Below are positions 1 to 13,113 of a stretch of DNA of 64,000 bases, piece by piece. The DNA is from Chamaecrista fasciculata (taxonomy: Eukaryota > Streptophyta > Magnoliopsida > Fabales > Fabaceae). The stretch lies in the NCBI GenBank assembly GCA_003254925.1, contig QANZ01012457.1, positions 1 to 64,000 on the forward strand, in the 5' to 3' direction. Positions within the stretch are counted from its first letter, which is position 1. Every line of letters starts with the position of its first letter. Position numbers and translations under genes: made by a program. Below the pieces are notes generated by a model. The model saw only the letters and a list, made by a program, of their open reading frames with translations. It was not told the DNA's origin and did not search any database.

Positions 1-1760
1 CCTTCAATTTATTTTTTGGAGGAAAGTTTGGAATATAAAAACCCAATCGTTGATGAAAGCAATTTTTTACGGGTCAAGAGATATATTTCACTTTCGTAAG
101 GACCGATTCGTTCAATTTATATAAAATCATAGACCAAATGGTAGGTTTTTAAACATTTTCATGTTATTTACATTTTGGTCCTTTTATTTCATTACATAAT
201 ATTACTCCAACCTTCATTATAAATATTCACATCTAGCACAAATTTCGAGACAATTTCATTACCATTTCATTTCATAACCACCACAACCAAAAAGTCAAAA
301 TATTATTTCTTTATTTCTATCTATTTCCATTATCAATTATCAATTCTACCCCTATACAATTTAAAAAAACTCATATATTTATTTCAACCAACCACAATCA
401 TTACATACCCTTTTTCATAATTTCACATCCTATTTTTTTTCATTACATCTCAAACTAATCCAAACACCATTTTCATTACATTTTCATTACATAATTTTCT
501 CATTACCATTTCATTACATAAAATCATCATTTCATTACCTACTTCTAATCCAAACACACCTTACAGCCTCATTATTGCTAATATATTTTATTTTAATTTT
601 GTTTTTGTCATCTATCCACATAAATGAAAATTTGTGAATACAATTATCCACGTAAATATGAGGAAAATCCCGGAGAACCCGGTGAGAGCCAAAAAAAACC
701 ACAGCCACCGAAATATGAGGAAATTTATATGCTTTTCTTACAACTTCGTTGAGAATAAAGAAACTCCCCATGTAAGTTTGAACCCAGAAAAAAACTGATT
801 TCAGGCTATAAAACAAACAATGTTAAACCGAACAGTTGAACTAAAACGGCGATACAACTTCGAGATGCCTAGGATTTATGCAAACCCTAGACCAAAAACC
901 TCAGATTTTCGCACTTAAAAAATTCACAAAGAAAGACATTTGTTTTTGTAAGTTTCGATTGACAGTTAAATCCATTAGGACACTTTGACAAGAAAAAAGC
1001 AGTTTGATTTCACCATACGGAATGATAACAAACAAAAAAAAAACACACACACACATCGGGTAGATCTAATAACAACCACAAGGAAGCTTCAAACCAGATC
1101 TAATAACCACCACAAACACAACACAAAGTAAAATGGCAAATTTTCTAAAAAAAAGATTTTTTTTAGGGCTTCATAACCAAAATCATGTACGATGATGAAT
1201 TAGCACATGACGATGACTTAACAGCCCAAATTAAATAAATAAACAAGAATAAACACAGAGAGAGAAGAATAGAGCTCCCTTCAATCCAAACAAGGATGTA
1301 AGATTAGGGGATGAAACTTTCTAGATATGGAAGCCGAAGGACTACCCTACAAAATAAAGGGTAAAACTTTGGGATCCATAGCTTAGCAGCTTAATCAACC
1401 CATCACTATCCTCTATTGGACTTCAAGGAGCTCTATACTACACTCTCTCCATTACCCAAAATCTTCATCATCTAATCACACAATCACAACAACAAAAAGA
1501 AGAGATTGATGAGAACTTAGATAAGCTCATATCTAATATACAGAGAAGGAGGAGGGAGAGATTTGTGATAGCTTAAGCCTAATAACTCTAATAAACCTAA
1601 CTCACTGGCTAGTGGCTACTTGTTTCGGTGCTGGTTCTTTGGCCACCATGGAATGATAAACCTAATCCTGGAAAGTTGGATTATATAGGGGAAAGTTGGG
1701 AAAGGATCCATCCAAATTTCACTGTTCAGCACCCCAAATAAAATAAAAATATAAAAATAA
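1..1760. other. Intergenic AT-rich DNA, no gene supported
   Basis: No frame longer than about 90 codons is open here and none resembles a known protein. Positions 241-562 hold a MITE-like repeat listed separately. Positions 1020-1060 have an A-run and a short (CA)n tract, and 1430-1660 is unremarkable unique-looking sequence. Confidence 0.6.
241..562. repeat. MITE-like repeat, copy 1 of 2 in the window
   Basis: The sequence is rich in CATTTCATTA units and ends at TCCAAACACACCTTA. The reverse complement of 27310-27534 shares several blocks with it in the same order, such as TACCCCTATACAATTT and CACAATCATTACATACCC, so the two are copies of one dispersed family. The ends are inferred from where similarity stops; I could not read a convincing target-site duplication. 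Confidence 0.45.
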
Positions 1761-1773
1761 TACTAGTAAACTG

Positions 1774-1890
1774 ATACGAGTATAAGCCATTAGGAGAACC
1801 ATACCCCAAAAACTAGCTGTTGATGTTGGAGAGCCCAAGGACTTATATAGTGTCTTACACTCAGCTAACTACCCGATGTGGGACTCGTAT
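1774..1890. repeat. Short element with GATACGAGT/ACTCGTATC ends
   Basis: The 117-bp stretch begins with GATACGAGT and ends with the exact reverse complement ACTCGTATC. The sequence that follows (CATTACATACCCC, then CGAAAGCCGACGTCCACG) resembles miniature terminal-repeat elements known from plant genomes, but I cannot assign a family. No coding capacity is visible. Confidence 0.35.
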
Positions 1891-2414
1891 CATTACATAC
1901 CCCTTCGAAAGCCGACGTCCACGATGGCCCACACTATCGACACTGGTCCATTGATAGCCCTTTCCACTTTTGGCGGCTCCATACAACTTCCAGTATCGCG
2001 GCTCCATAAAGAGTTTTCGTAGTCGTCGGAGTTGCCGTGTATCTCATCGAAAAGTTCGTCGGAGATTTGAGGGACCAAAATGGAGCTTTGCCCCAAAAAA
2101 ATTGAGGTTAGGGTATAATTGACAACAATGTGAAATTTTGGAGGTATAACTAACACAAAACAAACGTTTGAGGTATAACTGAAACTGATTTCAAATATTA
2201 GAGGAGCGACAAGTTTTTTTGCCTTTTTTTTTTAATATTTAAAAGCAATAAATTTGTATTATATTTTAGTTTCACCCTCATGGGGACGGGTTCGGTTCAT
2301 ATATAAACCGGATGCTGTGATTGAACCGGATGAAAAAAAAGAGTATAGCATTAGCAGCAGGTTCCAGAACAAAAACCTCAGACGCCTCCACACCAAGGCA
2401 GTCAAGATTTAGAT

Positions 2415-3815
2415 TTAAATCGTAAGATCGTAAGATCTTACGATCTTGCAAGACCAATCCTAGTTAAATCGGATGCATGATCGATTTTGACCAACATCGA
2501 AGCAAAATCGCTTGTTTGATCGTAAGATCGGTAAGATCGTATGATCTTACGATCTTGTATTTTTTTTTTTCAAGCTTTTTTTTTTTTTAAAAAAAGGCCC
2601 AATACGGCTTTTTTTTTGTTTTCAACTCCAAAAACATCAAAAAAAAAAAAAATAATAAAAAACCCTAACGCCTAATTCCCTTCCTCATTCACAATCAGAC
2701 TTGCGACTTGCCTCCTTCTCCTTGCTTCGCGTTTGTCCCGTCGTCCTTGCTTCCCGTCGTCGGCTTCCGGTCATCGTCCCGTCGTCGTCGACGCGTCATC
2801 TTCGTCCAGTCGTCAGCTTCACGTCGTCGTCGTCGTCGGTTTGTCTGAACTCCAATCTTATTTTGCGTTGTGTCTGAAGTCTGAACTGAGTGAACTCTAA
2901 TCTTGGTGATTAGTTTAGGAAGAATTTGGCCCTTTGATTGGTGTGTCTCTGTTAGTGTTTTCTGGTATTATATAAACAACATAAGAAATAGGGAAGAGTA
3001 ATTATTGGAGATAGGCATATTCTAAAATGACTGAGAATAATACCAAATATCAATCCCATTTACAACAAACGCCAAGTTCGAATCTGATTGTCCCATAAAC
3101 AGTCAACGTTGGAGCCTTTGAAATTGTAGTAATTGGAGATTAGTATCTTAGTCTTGGCTTCTTGTGTATAATAATTAATTCTGCAATTGATTAATGCCTT
3201 TAATTTCTTTAGAGCAAAACAAATGTTACATATTAGCTCAACAATTTTCTGTACAAAAAATTAGCTTTTGACTGAACTTATGATAAACATTTTAGACATC
3301 TTGATATTAGTTAATTAGTTAATTGCATGTTTTTGAGACTATAAATTGATGATGTTGGATAAGGATGTCAAACAGGTTATTTTGGATTCCCATATCACTG
3401 TGCAGAAATCTGTGTAGCTTAGCTTCATTAAGGATGTGTTATTTTAATTACATGCCCTTCATTAGTTTGGGAAGATTTTAAGGCGAATTGGTCCCTACCA
3501 GTTTCGCATGGTTTCTGGTCAATGGGAATAGGATAGCTTTAGTTGTCAATCTGTGTAGCTTTTAATCTTTCCTTTGTTGTATGTTGTTTTCATGTCTTAT
3601 TATATAAAAAAAGATAAGGATTTTGAGACATGGTATAAGCATTTATATTATTATACATACTCATAAGTTATAAGATGAATTTATGACTTATGAGCATTTT
3701 TATATATATATATATATAAATAAATATTAGTAATTGTTTATATGATTTATATAATATTTTTTTTAGGAAATTCATAGGATCTTACGATCCTCGATTCGAT
3801 CTTACGATTCGATCT
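2415..3815. repeat. Probable insertion bounded by GATCGTAAGATC sub-repeats
   Basis: Clusters of the palindromic word ATCGTAAGATC/GATCTTACGAT occur at about 2415-2560 and again at 3775-3820, and nowhere between. The interval holds a C/G-rich GTCGTC-repeat leader at 2700-2850 and an AT-rich tail with a (TA)n run near 3700-3720. This looks like a degenerate non-autonomous DNA transposon with subterminal repeats just upstream of the eRF3 gene. Exact ends and a target duplication could not be fixed. Confidence 0.35.
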
Positions 3816-3819
3816 ATCT

Positions 3820-3958
3820 TATGCCCCTTCTGATCTTGAGGAAGATCTCGATCTTGACTGCATTGCTCCACACGACTGCCTCACTACGCTTTCTCTCAAC
3901 CTGCTTGCTCGCTCGCTTCAACCCTTATTCCTTTGCACAATCTCTCTGTCCTCTCAGC
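3820..3958 (+). promoter_or_regulatory. Probable eRF3 5' UTR
   Basis: This pyrimidine-rich stretch (CTCGCTCGCTTC, TCTCTCTGTCCTCTCAGC) leads directly to the ATGG that forms the first coding exon. CT-rich leaders are common in plant translation-factor genes. No clear TATA box is seen just upstream, where the transposon-like repeat ends, so the transcription start is not fixed. Confidence 0.4.
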
Positions 3959-6900
3959 ATGGGTATGTCTTCTCGATTCTTTCTATTTCTCTTCACTTTA
4001 GATTTTTCATTTATTTTTTTCCTTTTTCGCTCGCAGATAAGCTTCTCTTATTCAATCCATTCATTTCTCTCCATGTTAATTAGTTTTAGATCTGCATGTA
4101 TAGGGTTTTTCATTAATCTGTGCGCCATCCGTAATTCGGATGAATAAACTATGGGTCTTGGGTTTTACTCACTATTTATTGATTCTTTATCTATTGTTGC
4201 GTTCGTTACTTTACCGACGACTTGATTAATCGCTAGGTTTTGTTTTTAGATTGTCTGGATGATAATCGAACTGCGTTTTTGATTGTTCTCGCGTCGTTTC
4301 TCTTTGTTTAGTAGAGATCAGGCTTCATCGAGTGTGTGAATGGTCGAATAGTAAGTATTGGGTCAGGACTTATGAGTGCGAAATCAAACATATTGTGCCA
4401 CACTAATTATTAAGTAAAGTTGTCTGCTAGATTCCCACAATATGAAAAAAAAAATTATTGATTCTCACAGTTCGGAAAAAAGTAGGGTGAGAGTTGATAA
4501 TTTGATTGTGTTAGATGACTTTGTGGTTCAATTTTGTAAGACTCGTCTGCTGGAAACTTTCTATGGGAAATTGGGAACAAATATTCATGTTAATCAGATG
4601 AAGAAAAATTACAAGATTTTACCTCCTACTTTTCCTAAGTCTATTAGAAACAAGTTTGTTTGATTGAAGTGTTTATATCTTTTTCTTTTTAATGGTAGAT
4701 AATATTGAGGAAGACATCCGTTCTTTAGAGCTCGATTCAGCAGGTAATCAAAAGGCATATTGAATTTTCATTTTTATTTTTTTTATCTGCATATTAGTGG
4801 TTTTCTTTTCAAATTTTTTGAATCTTCGAGTCCAACTTGTGATTGAGATTTAGCAGAAGACAATCATGGCGTTGTAAATCCTGAGGATGCAAAGCCAGAA
4901 GAAGTTGAGAATTCCGTTCAGGTGGATGAAGGTTGGTTGTATTTTTTTTTTTTAAATTTCTCTCTTACTTTTTATCCGTTCGTATTTGGTTTTTTTTTTC
5001 AGAATAAATTTTTCATATATTCAAAAGGAGCTTCATTTACACTTAAGATACTCGTTTCAGTATTTCTTTCCTTTTTGTCCTTTTACTCTTGACATTCTCA
5101 AGCTTAGATTAGAAGTGCCAATCTCTGAGATAAACCTGGTTCTGCTTCTTGCTTGCATGCTTTCTATAGTACTTTTTATATCACCTAGAGTTTCTTTTGT
5201 TCGGCCACTTAAATGTATCAGTTGTAAACCTTCATTCATACCTTTTTCTGTCTTAGAAATGTATCTGCAATCCCCCGCTGTTCCTTTGGGGTTGTAGTTG
5301 TTTAATGGCTTGCTGGCCACTTTAGAAATTACTGAATGTCTCTGATTTAAAGAATACTTCCACCAACTGTTATTATAGGGTCGAGAAACATGTTGTTGGA
5401 TTGGAAAAATGTCTATGTTTATAGTGGAATCCAAGATCAATTATAATCTTTATGGGACATGTTTTTAGTTTTGTTTGTATTAGCTCATATGCCTTTGATT
5501 GAATAATTACCTTGATGGCTTGCTGGCCACTTTAGAGATTACTGAATGTCTCTGATTTAAAGAATGCTTTCACCAACCGTTATTTTTGGGTCGAGAAACA
5601 TGTTGGATTGGAAAAACGTCTATGTCTATAGTGGACTCCGAGATCACTTGTAATTTTTATGGGATATGTTTTTAGTTTTGTTTATATCAGCTCATCTGGC
5701 TTTGATTGAATAATTACCTTGATAGCTGGTATGCTCAAGCTGTGTCCAAATAGGTTGCCATCCAATTGATGACAAGTAATATAGTCTGTCATGTATTTTC
5801 TCAGTTGGCATTAGGAAGAATTGCCCATTATGGATTTTGTCTAAAAGTTTACAGCTATAACCAATTGCATACGTCTCCTTTGCTTCCGTCCTCCACATTC
5901 AAAAGTGGTTGTAGGATTAAATTTACTTCCCTTTTCGATAAATTATTCCTTGCTAACTTGATATGCAGGTACTGAAGTTGTAATAGCTATATCTTTGTTG
6001 AATACTTTACTGTATCCTTAGTGTTGTATGTTATCACCTTACTGTTGTCTACATGGTATAAACTTGAGGTGAAGAGCATCACCTGAAAATTTTCACCTTG
6101 GTGGTTTCAGGTCCAAAACAGGAATTTCAAGCACAGCCTGTCCATGCTGAGCCAAAAGGTAATGGGTTAGTTTACTTTTAAGTATACAGCTTTCTTACAT
6201 ATTTATGTCTGGGGTGTCTATTTCAAAATTAGACAGCTTCTTGTCAATGACATTACGAATAACCTTTTCTTATGCTGGTCACTTTCCATGTAGTGAAAGA
6301 TAAGGAAATTCCTTCAGTGGAAGAAGAAGAGGATGAGTTGGAGACAGATAAGAAAAGACACTTGAATGTTGTTTTTATTGGTCATGTCGGTAAGTTAATA
6401 TAGTTTACAGTGTTCTTATAAAATTATGTAGGTTATCAGTATTTCTTTTGCTGGTGTTTTACATGCTTCCGTGGTTCAATATTGTCAAGGTTGTAAGAAA
6501 GCATGAAGAGAAATATTAGGGTAACTGTTATAATATTTTGAGTAGTAGGAGATGAATAAGATGGAGATAGGGATAGTGTAGGCAGGCATGCCTCAGACTC
6601 AAGTTCTCATTATTTACATATCTAATTCTCTACTATAATAAAGTAAGGATATTATATACACCAAGGCCAGGAGGCACCAATTAGTGCTGAAATGGTGGAT
6701 ATAGGATAAAGCTTGACTAAGATCAACTGATATCTCCTATGAAATATTAAATTCTAGTATATAGGTAAATAAAAAAATGGGACTCATTGGACTACTGGCG
6801 GGTTCACTGCCATGACCACTGTCCTATGGCAAAGAAAACATTAGCGTAGTTATGGCAAAGCTATGGCATAATTGTGCCGTTGGAAGATTTTTCTTTGTAT

Positions 6901-9900
6901 CAGAATGTTAAGCAAGGTGAATTGGTAGCTTGGTAACAGAAAATAATTGGTTTTTCCTACCTGTGGGACTGCATTGACCAAGTGTATGATTTTCATTAGT
7001 GCATATACTGTCTTCTTTGATATTCTTAGGTTGTGGTTCCATAGTTTGATAAGGTTCACAGCATTGAGTTATCGGACTTTCTGGCTAGCTTCTCATTGCC
7101 TACTGCAGTCAGTGTTTTAGCTGGATAGGAAGTATGGAATTATACATTTTTTTCAAGGTGCTAGCAAATGTTACTGTTTGGCTGTGAAATAAAAGTTTGG
7201 TCTATTTCTTCACGGTTTCAGCTATGTCTTTCTTTGATGAGATCAACTAATTGATTTTAGATGTTGATCTTAAAATGCTAGAAGGATCGCTTATCTGCTT
7301 GCTGTGGTCTGTTAAAGTTCTGCTTGTTTAAATGAAAAAGAGAATTAAAGAATGCCACTTGGATTAAACGATTCCAACATACTATGATCATTAGGGATTA
7401 AATAAAGGAATAGGATTTTGGTGCTTGGTGGATTTACTTCCTGTTCATATCTCTTTTGTGTTACTGTTATTCATATTCAGTATATTTTACTCAAAAATTT
7501 ATTGTAGAACTCTTGGTGGCATATTAGTAATATTCTCTTGGACTTGTTCCAGATGCTGGTAAGTCTACAACTGGAGGCCAGATACTTTTCCTTAGTGGTC
7601 AGGTTGATGATCGTACTATCCAAAAATATGAGAAAGAAGCTAAGGAAAAAAGTAGAGAAAGTTGGTGAGTTCATTGTCTTGTGGTTCTTGATTGAGAATT
7701 TTGTGGTTAAATATGATTGGCATATGAAGTAAGATTTTATGTTATGCTGAAAAAATTTTCTTTTAAGTTTTCTGAATAAATTCAAGATATTACTTTTGGG
7801 AAGTTTTCAATCTGGTACCTTCATTAAATATTGAATGAGAATGTATCCACCGAACAGACTGTCCAATATTTTCAGCACTATGTAACTAAAAATTGCTTCA
7901 GGACAGTAGCATTTGTCTCCTGGTCCTTTAGAGTGATGATGATTTTCAACTTTCCGTAATGTGTCATTTTATATTGATTGTAATATGAATTTTGATTGTA
8001 TTGTAAAACTCTAGAACAGTAATGAAATCCTACCTCGACAAAGGGAATAGATAAGATTTAAGATGAAGAAAATGGGGGCAGGTATCTAAAACACTAGCAA
8101 CAGAGCCAACACAGAGCAAATAATGTAAGAAAATAGCACTCCTCAGTCCACTGTCCTATTTACCAGCCTCCATTTTCCTTTCCCCTTTTGGAGCTATCCC
8201 ACTGCCTTCCTTTTCTAGACTAAACTGTTGTATCATTAGTATTAGGCCCAGGTCCTACTTTTCCTGAACTGACTTAGTGAACCTTCTTATTCTTTGCATT
8301 ATAAGTAGCAGCAGGCCTACCACGATGGTAGAAATTTAATTTAATTTTTTTGTTTGAGGTTGATGATACTCTATGCTGCATGGCTTCTGGCTTTATTTGT
8401 TTTGTCTAGACATTGCTAGTTTACATAGCGCTATCAATACAAAATGGAATTTGCTTATTTCTTGTTAGGAGGAAGAGAGATAGTTTTAGCTCACTGATTA
8501 TTCAGGAGATTGATGTAAGTCTGATTAATTATTGGAAATTTATTTGTTAGGTATATGGCTTATATAATGGACACAAACGAAGAGGAGAGGGTAAAGGTAA
8601 GAACAATGAATTGATGTGCTCAGAGTCAAAAGGTTTATCCCATTCCCATTTGTATAGTCGTCCCTTTTGGCTGTTTAGTTATTTGAATCTGCTCAACTAT
8701 GATCAATAAATTGTTCCAAATGCAGGGGAAAACGGTTGAAGTCGGAAGAGCACATTTTGAAACAGAAAAAACAAGGTTTACAATTTTGGATGCACCTGTG
8801 AGTATCTGTATTTCAGGATTATATTTCCTTTTTTTTTTTTCATGGCATGAACTTGCATATCCTCTATAGTTATCATTTTCTGTTCTAGAAATTATTTTTT
8901 CTCTGCAGATTTATATGCAGAGAGATTTGTTAACTTTTCATAGTCAATGTGTAACTATTATCTGGTTTGATTTTTCTTCCCTCTGGATTGTGTCTTATTA
9001 TCTGCTGATGTATTTATACAACTTATAACTTCTCTGGTTTTTATGACTGAAACTTCTGATTACATAGTTGGGTGATTTTTTTTTTAATCTGCCACTCTTA
9101 TCAGTCTGTCTTTCACATAAATTTTCAATGGTCTTCTAAGGAACTGTTAAAGATGGATACAGTGATTATGCAGGGTCACAAAAGCTATGTTCCCAACATG
9201 ATTAGTGGTGCGGCTCAAGCTGATATTGGAGTTTTGGTTAGTTGATTGTGATTTGTCTAACATCCTTCCAAGAACTTCACAATCATCTGACAGTTTTGCT
9301 CTCTCTCTCTCTCTCTCTCTCTCACAGGTAATTTCTGCTAGGAAAGGAGAATTTGAAACTGGATATGAGAAAGGTGGACAAACCCGCGAACATGTGCAGC
9401 TTGCTAAAACATTGGGTGTGTCTAAGCTTTTGGTTGTTGTTAATAAAATGGATGAACCTACAGTGAAGTGGTCAAAAGAAAGGTGCTCTATCCTCCTTTT
9501 TCCCACTCACTATAACCTTATTCTCTTCTCTTCTCTTCTCTTCTTTCCTTTTTTTCTCTCTCTTTAAACTCCAAATTTTGAAGAGATTTGTTACACTGGT
9601 GTGGTTCTAGGTATGATGAAATTGAGTCAAAGATGTTGCCATTTCTGAAATCTTCGGGCTACAATGTAAAGAAAGGTATTGGTGGTCATGTATTTTTCCT
9701 AAAATTTTTAAATTCTATTTTTAGCCATTTTCAAATTTTGGTTGAAATAACTGCTTGATTAAGATTGGGTAGATCCTGTTGCTTTAATGGTGATAACACC
9801 TTTACCACTATTAATGTGATGGCAGTGATTGATTGTCATAACTTTTGTTTACTGGTTAACTTAGGCAGAACCTTTACTTAAAAAATAAGGATCAAACAGA

Positions 9901-12900
9901 GATTCCCTCGCTAAGTGAAAGACTTATGGGACAATGAATAATACTACTAAACCTAAGGATATGACCTTAGTTGAGAGCATAGCTGAAAGGTTTGAGTTAG
10001 GGCTTTCCTAGATTTTTTGGTTTTAAGTTTACTAGGATGTTGATATGATATTGGAACTTGAAATGTATAAAGCAGATGTAAGGAACTAGGGTTGAGGCTC
10101 CTCAGGTTGCACCATGAGTTTTTTATTTTTGTTTTTTGAACAAATTTTATTTCAATTGTGGCTATTCTGCAAGCTATCTTAATGATGAGCTACTTGAAAT
10201 GCTTGTTAAAATGGCTGAGAGGCCTTATTTGGAAATTATATTTCATGAAAAACTCATTTGGGGCGTTAGGTTTTGTTAGGTTTTGATATTTGATGGGTCG
10301 GGGATGTGGTATTATTTCACTGACACTTATTTGATTTACCAGATGTCCTGTTCTTACCAATATCTGGGCTGACTGGTGCAAACATGAAAACAAGAGTGGA
10401 TAAAAGCATTTGTCCATGGTGGGATGGTCCCTGCCTATTTGAAGCACTTGATGTTGTTGAAATTCCTCCTCGAGATCCCAAAGGTCCTTTCAGGTAATAT
10501 CTCTGACCCTGTTACCTCCCTTATGTTTCTGTATTGACGTAAGGTCTCATTTAATAAAGTAACTCTGCAATGTAGTCATTTGTTTTACAAATGCTTTCTT
10601 GTCATTTCCTCATTCAAGCATGCATGTGTTTTAACCTGTCTTTGTTGCTGTAATTTTTTTATGGCTTATAATCTTTTTCTTACAATATTAACTTTATAGT
10701 ATACAGTACAAAGGGTAAAGGGAGTATGAAATGCCCTTCTTGAATAGAGTTGAAAGATCAATCCAAGTAAAATCAAACGAGCTCATCGGTACAACAAGGC
10801 TAAACAATCCCTTCATATATCTGTTGAAGAAACTCCCTTAGTATAAACAAGCTATGAGTTGAGTGCCTAAGGAAATCCCTAAAGGCAATCCTATGATCCT
10901 ATCTGTCAAAAAATAGTCCAGGACCCTTGAAAGTATGATATCTTTTCTCCAGCGTAATATGCTGAACAACAATATAGGTGGCAGTGTCGGTAACATATGC
11001 CTTTGTGGTGCTACTGGAAAGGGGCTGGTGTCTTAAAGTAACCATTTTTTTTTCCTGTCATTATTGCGCTCCCAATTGCTATAGAGTTGATTGGATACTC
11101 TGTTATGTTTTATTTGTACAGTAGTGTTTTGTCTGTGGACATATAGTAAGGTCATAAAGTTATGGTTCATACTGTTTATTTTGTGTAATCTTTCCGATAG
11201 TACTGATTAACTTTAGTCCTGTGATTATTTTTGCTTTTAATTAAATATTAGTAAACCTCACCATCATGAATTGAATTTCAAGTGGGTTTACCTCTACTTG
11301 TTTTAATTATTTCACTTGGCTATCTTCCTAGGAAGCTCTAGATACTGAGTTTAAAATACTCAAATGGTAGCATTTACTGCAAATACTTTCCTGCATCATA
11401 TGTTAATATTATGTTTCTGTTGATTGGTCAAGGGTTGTGTTAACTTAAAAACAAGTAATTCTTTTTAGTTTTGGATGACTAATGTTATGGTTGAACTTGT
11501 GATTCGTACAGGATGCCAATACTTGACAAATTCAAAGACATGGGAACTGTTGTTATGGGAAAAGTGGAATCTGGTAGTGTTCGTGAGGGGGATTCCCTCT
11601 TGGTCATGCCAAATAAGGTCGGTAATTTTCCTGCGACGTGTCCTGTGAGCTTTGTCCTTCTTTCTCTCCTGTTTTGTTCTCCCTAATGAACATGAAATGG
11701 ATTTACACTGCACAAAAATTTGCAGGACCAAGTAAAAGTGGTTGGTATACTCATTGATGAAGATAGGGTAAAACGTGCTGGACCTGGTGAAAATTTGCGG
11801 ATTAGAATATCTGGTGTTGAAGAAGAAGACATATTAGCTGGGTTTGTTCTGTCTAGTGTTGGTAAGTCCCCCCGCCCCACCAATTGTTGTTTATGATGTT
11901 GTATCGCAATTGTAGAGAGAGTAATCTAGGAATATGATCACAAACAATTTCAGTTGAGTAAAATTAGACAGCTAGTAGTCTGTTTCATGGATTAATTTTC
12001 TGCATCTGATATTGAAAGTTTAACAGAAGAGTGGCATGCCACGAGATGAGACAACTAAACCATTAGATGCTCACTTACCTGGCTTATCTCATTTTCACCT
12101 CTATTTTCACCCTTTGTTTTAGTTAGACTAAATCTAGGCTGAACTTGCTTTGGGTTTAAAAAAATTGTTGAATTACAAATGATTCAGATTTCAGAAGAAA
12201 CACCATTATATTCAAGGATGGTGACATAAGATACATTTTCCACTGTAAACAAGCTTTAATCTTAATTAAATATGGGGTCAAGTACCTTATTGTTGCATTT
12301 TCTGTTCAGCATTTTCACGTTGTCTTTTCACCTTCTTCTCTTGCAGCAAGGCCGATAGCAGCTGTTACTGAGTTTATTGCTCAGCTCCAGATCCTTGAAT
12401 TGCTGGAAAATGTAAATATCCTCTCTTATTTGGGTGTTAATTTTGGATCTGTGCAGTGCAGTATGGATATGCTTGTCAATTCTTCTATCTCTTGTTTCTT
12501 TGTATTCTACAAGGAGATTAACCTGTTACATAACAAATTCTAGGCTATTTTTACTGCTGGGTACAAGGCTGTTCTTCACATCCACTCTATAGTTGAAGAA
12601 TGTGAGATTGTTGAACTCATTCAGCAAATTGATCTTAAGACAAGGAAACCTTCGAAAAAGAGGCCTCTCTTTGTCAAGAACGGTGCTATTGTTGTGTGCA
12701 AAGTTCAGGTTAGTTGTGATGCATTTATGAATTTGGTAGCTGTAATTTTTTATTTTGTTTTATGTGATGCTCAAATTGTTTTTCAGACCCCACTGGCAGG
12801 TGCTTTACTTCCTTCTGCTTGTACAGGATTATACTTGAGTTTCAAATAGAGGGATTTGTTGATGATGGTAGCTTAGTTTCTGGAGTTTTGGTCTGATTTT

Positions 12901-13113
12901 GTTTGAGTGCTCTTTACAGGTTAATAATATGATATGCATTGAGAAGTTCGCTGATTTTCCTCAACTTGGTAGGTTCACTCTCCGCACAGAAGGTAAGAAA
13001 TATTCTACTTGAATAGAAAATGAGTTCCTAGTATTATAAATATGTTAGAGTTACATAGTTCATTTTTTCTTTCAGGAAAAACTGTTGCAGTGGGAAAGGT
13101 CACTGGTTTTTAA
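3959..13113 (+). CDS. eRF3: Eukaryotic peptide chain release factor GTP-binding subunit eRF3
   Basis: eRF3 is the GTPase partner of eRF1 in cytosolic translation termination. Eighteen coding exons can be joined with GT-AG borders and a continuous frame: 3959-3962, 4699-4743, 4857-4931, 6111-6158, 6294-6389, 7553-7664, 8551-8596, 8726-8797, 9174-9236, 9328-9482, 9611-9675, 10343-10493, 11512-11617, 11726-11861, 12347-12411, 12544-12708, 12920-12992 and 13076-13113. They total 1515 nt, or 504 residues, close to the plant eRF3 length of about 530. The P-loop GHVDAGKST lies near residue 87, DAPGH at 164-168, NKMD at 226-229, and the G5-type SGLTG in exon 12. Two EF-Tu-like beta-barrel domains follow and it ends in [11 protein letters not shown]. 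The acidic, glutamate-rich N-terminus of about 80 residues is short, as in plant eRF3. HBS1-like proteins are related, but the acidic leader and the C-terminus fit eRF3 better. Confidence 0.94.
5305..5727 (+). repeat. Two-copy 210-bp tandem duplication in eRF3 intron 3
   Basis: Unit 1 (5305-5514) and unit 2 (5515-5724) align along their whole length. Both start with ATGGCTTGCTGGCCACTTTA and both finish with GATTGAATAATTACCTTGAT, with scattered substitutions and short indels. A third start (GATAGCTGG) follows at 5722. It lies wholly inside the intron between 4932 and 6110, so it does not alter the protein. Confidence 0.8.

Noticed and set aside
5057-5440. 127-codon minus-strand frame
   Set aside because: It lies in an eRF3 intron, overlaps the duplicated segment, and shows no family resemblance or splice context.
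9147-9567. Two ~120-codon frames on opposite strands
   Set aside because: The plus frame is eRF3 exon 10 with intron sequence read through a CT repeat; the minus frame is its shadow.
11465-11883. Two minus-strand frames of 66 and 88 codons
   Set aside because: Both are shadows of eRF3 exons 13 and 14.
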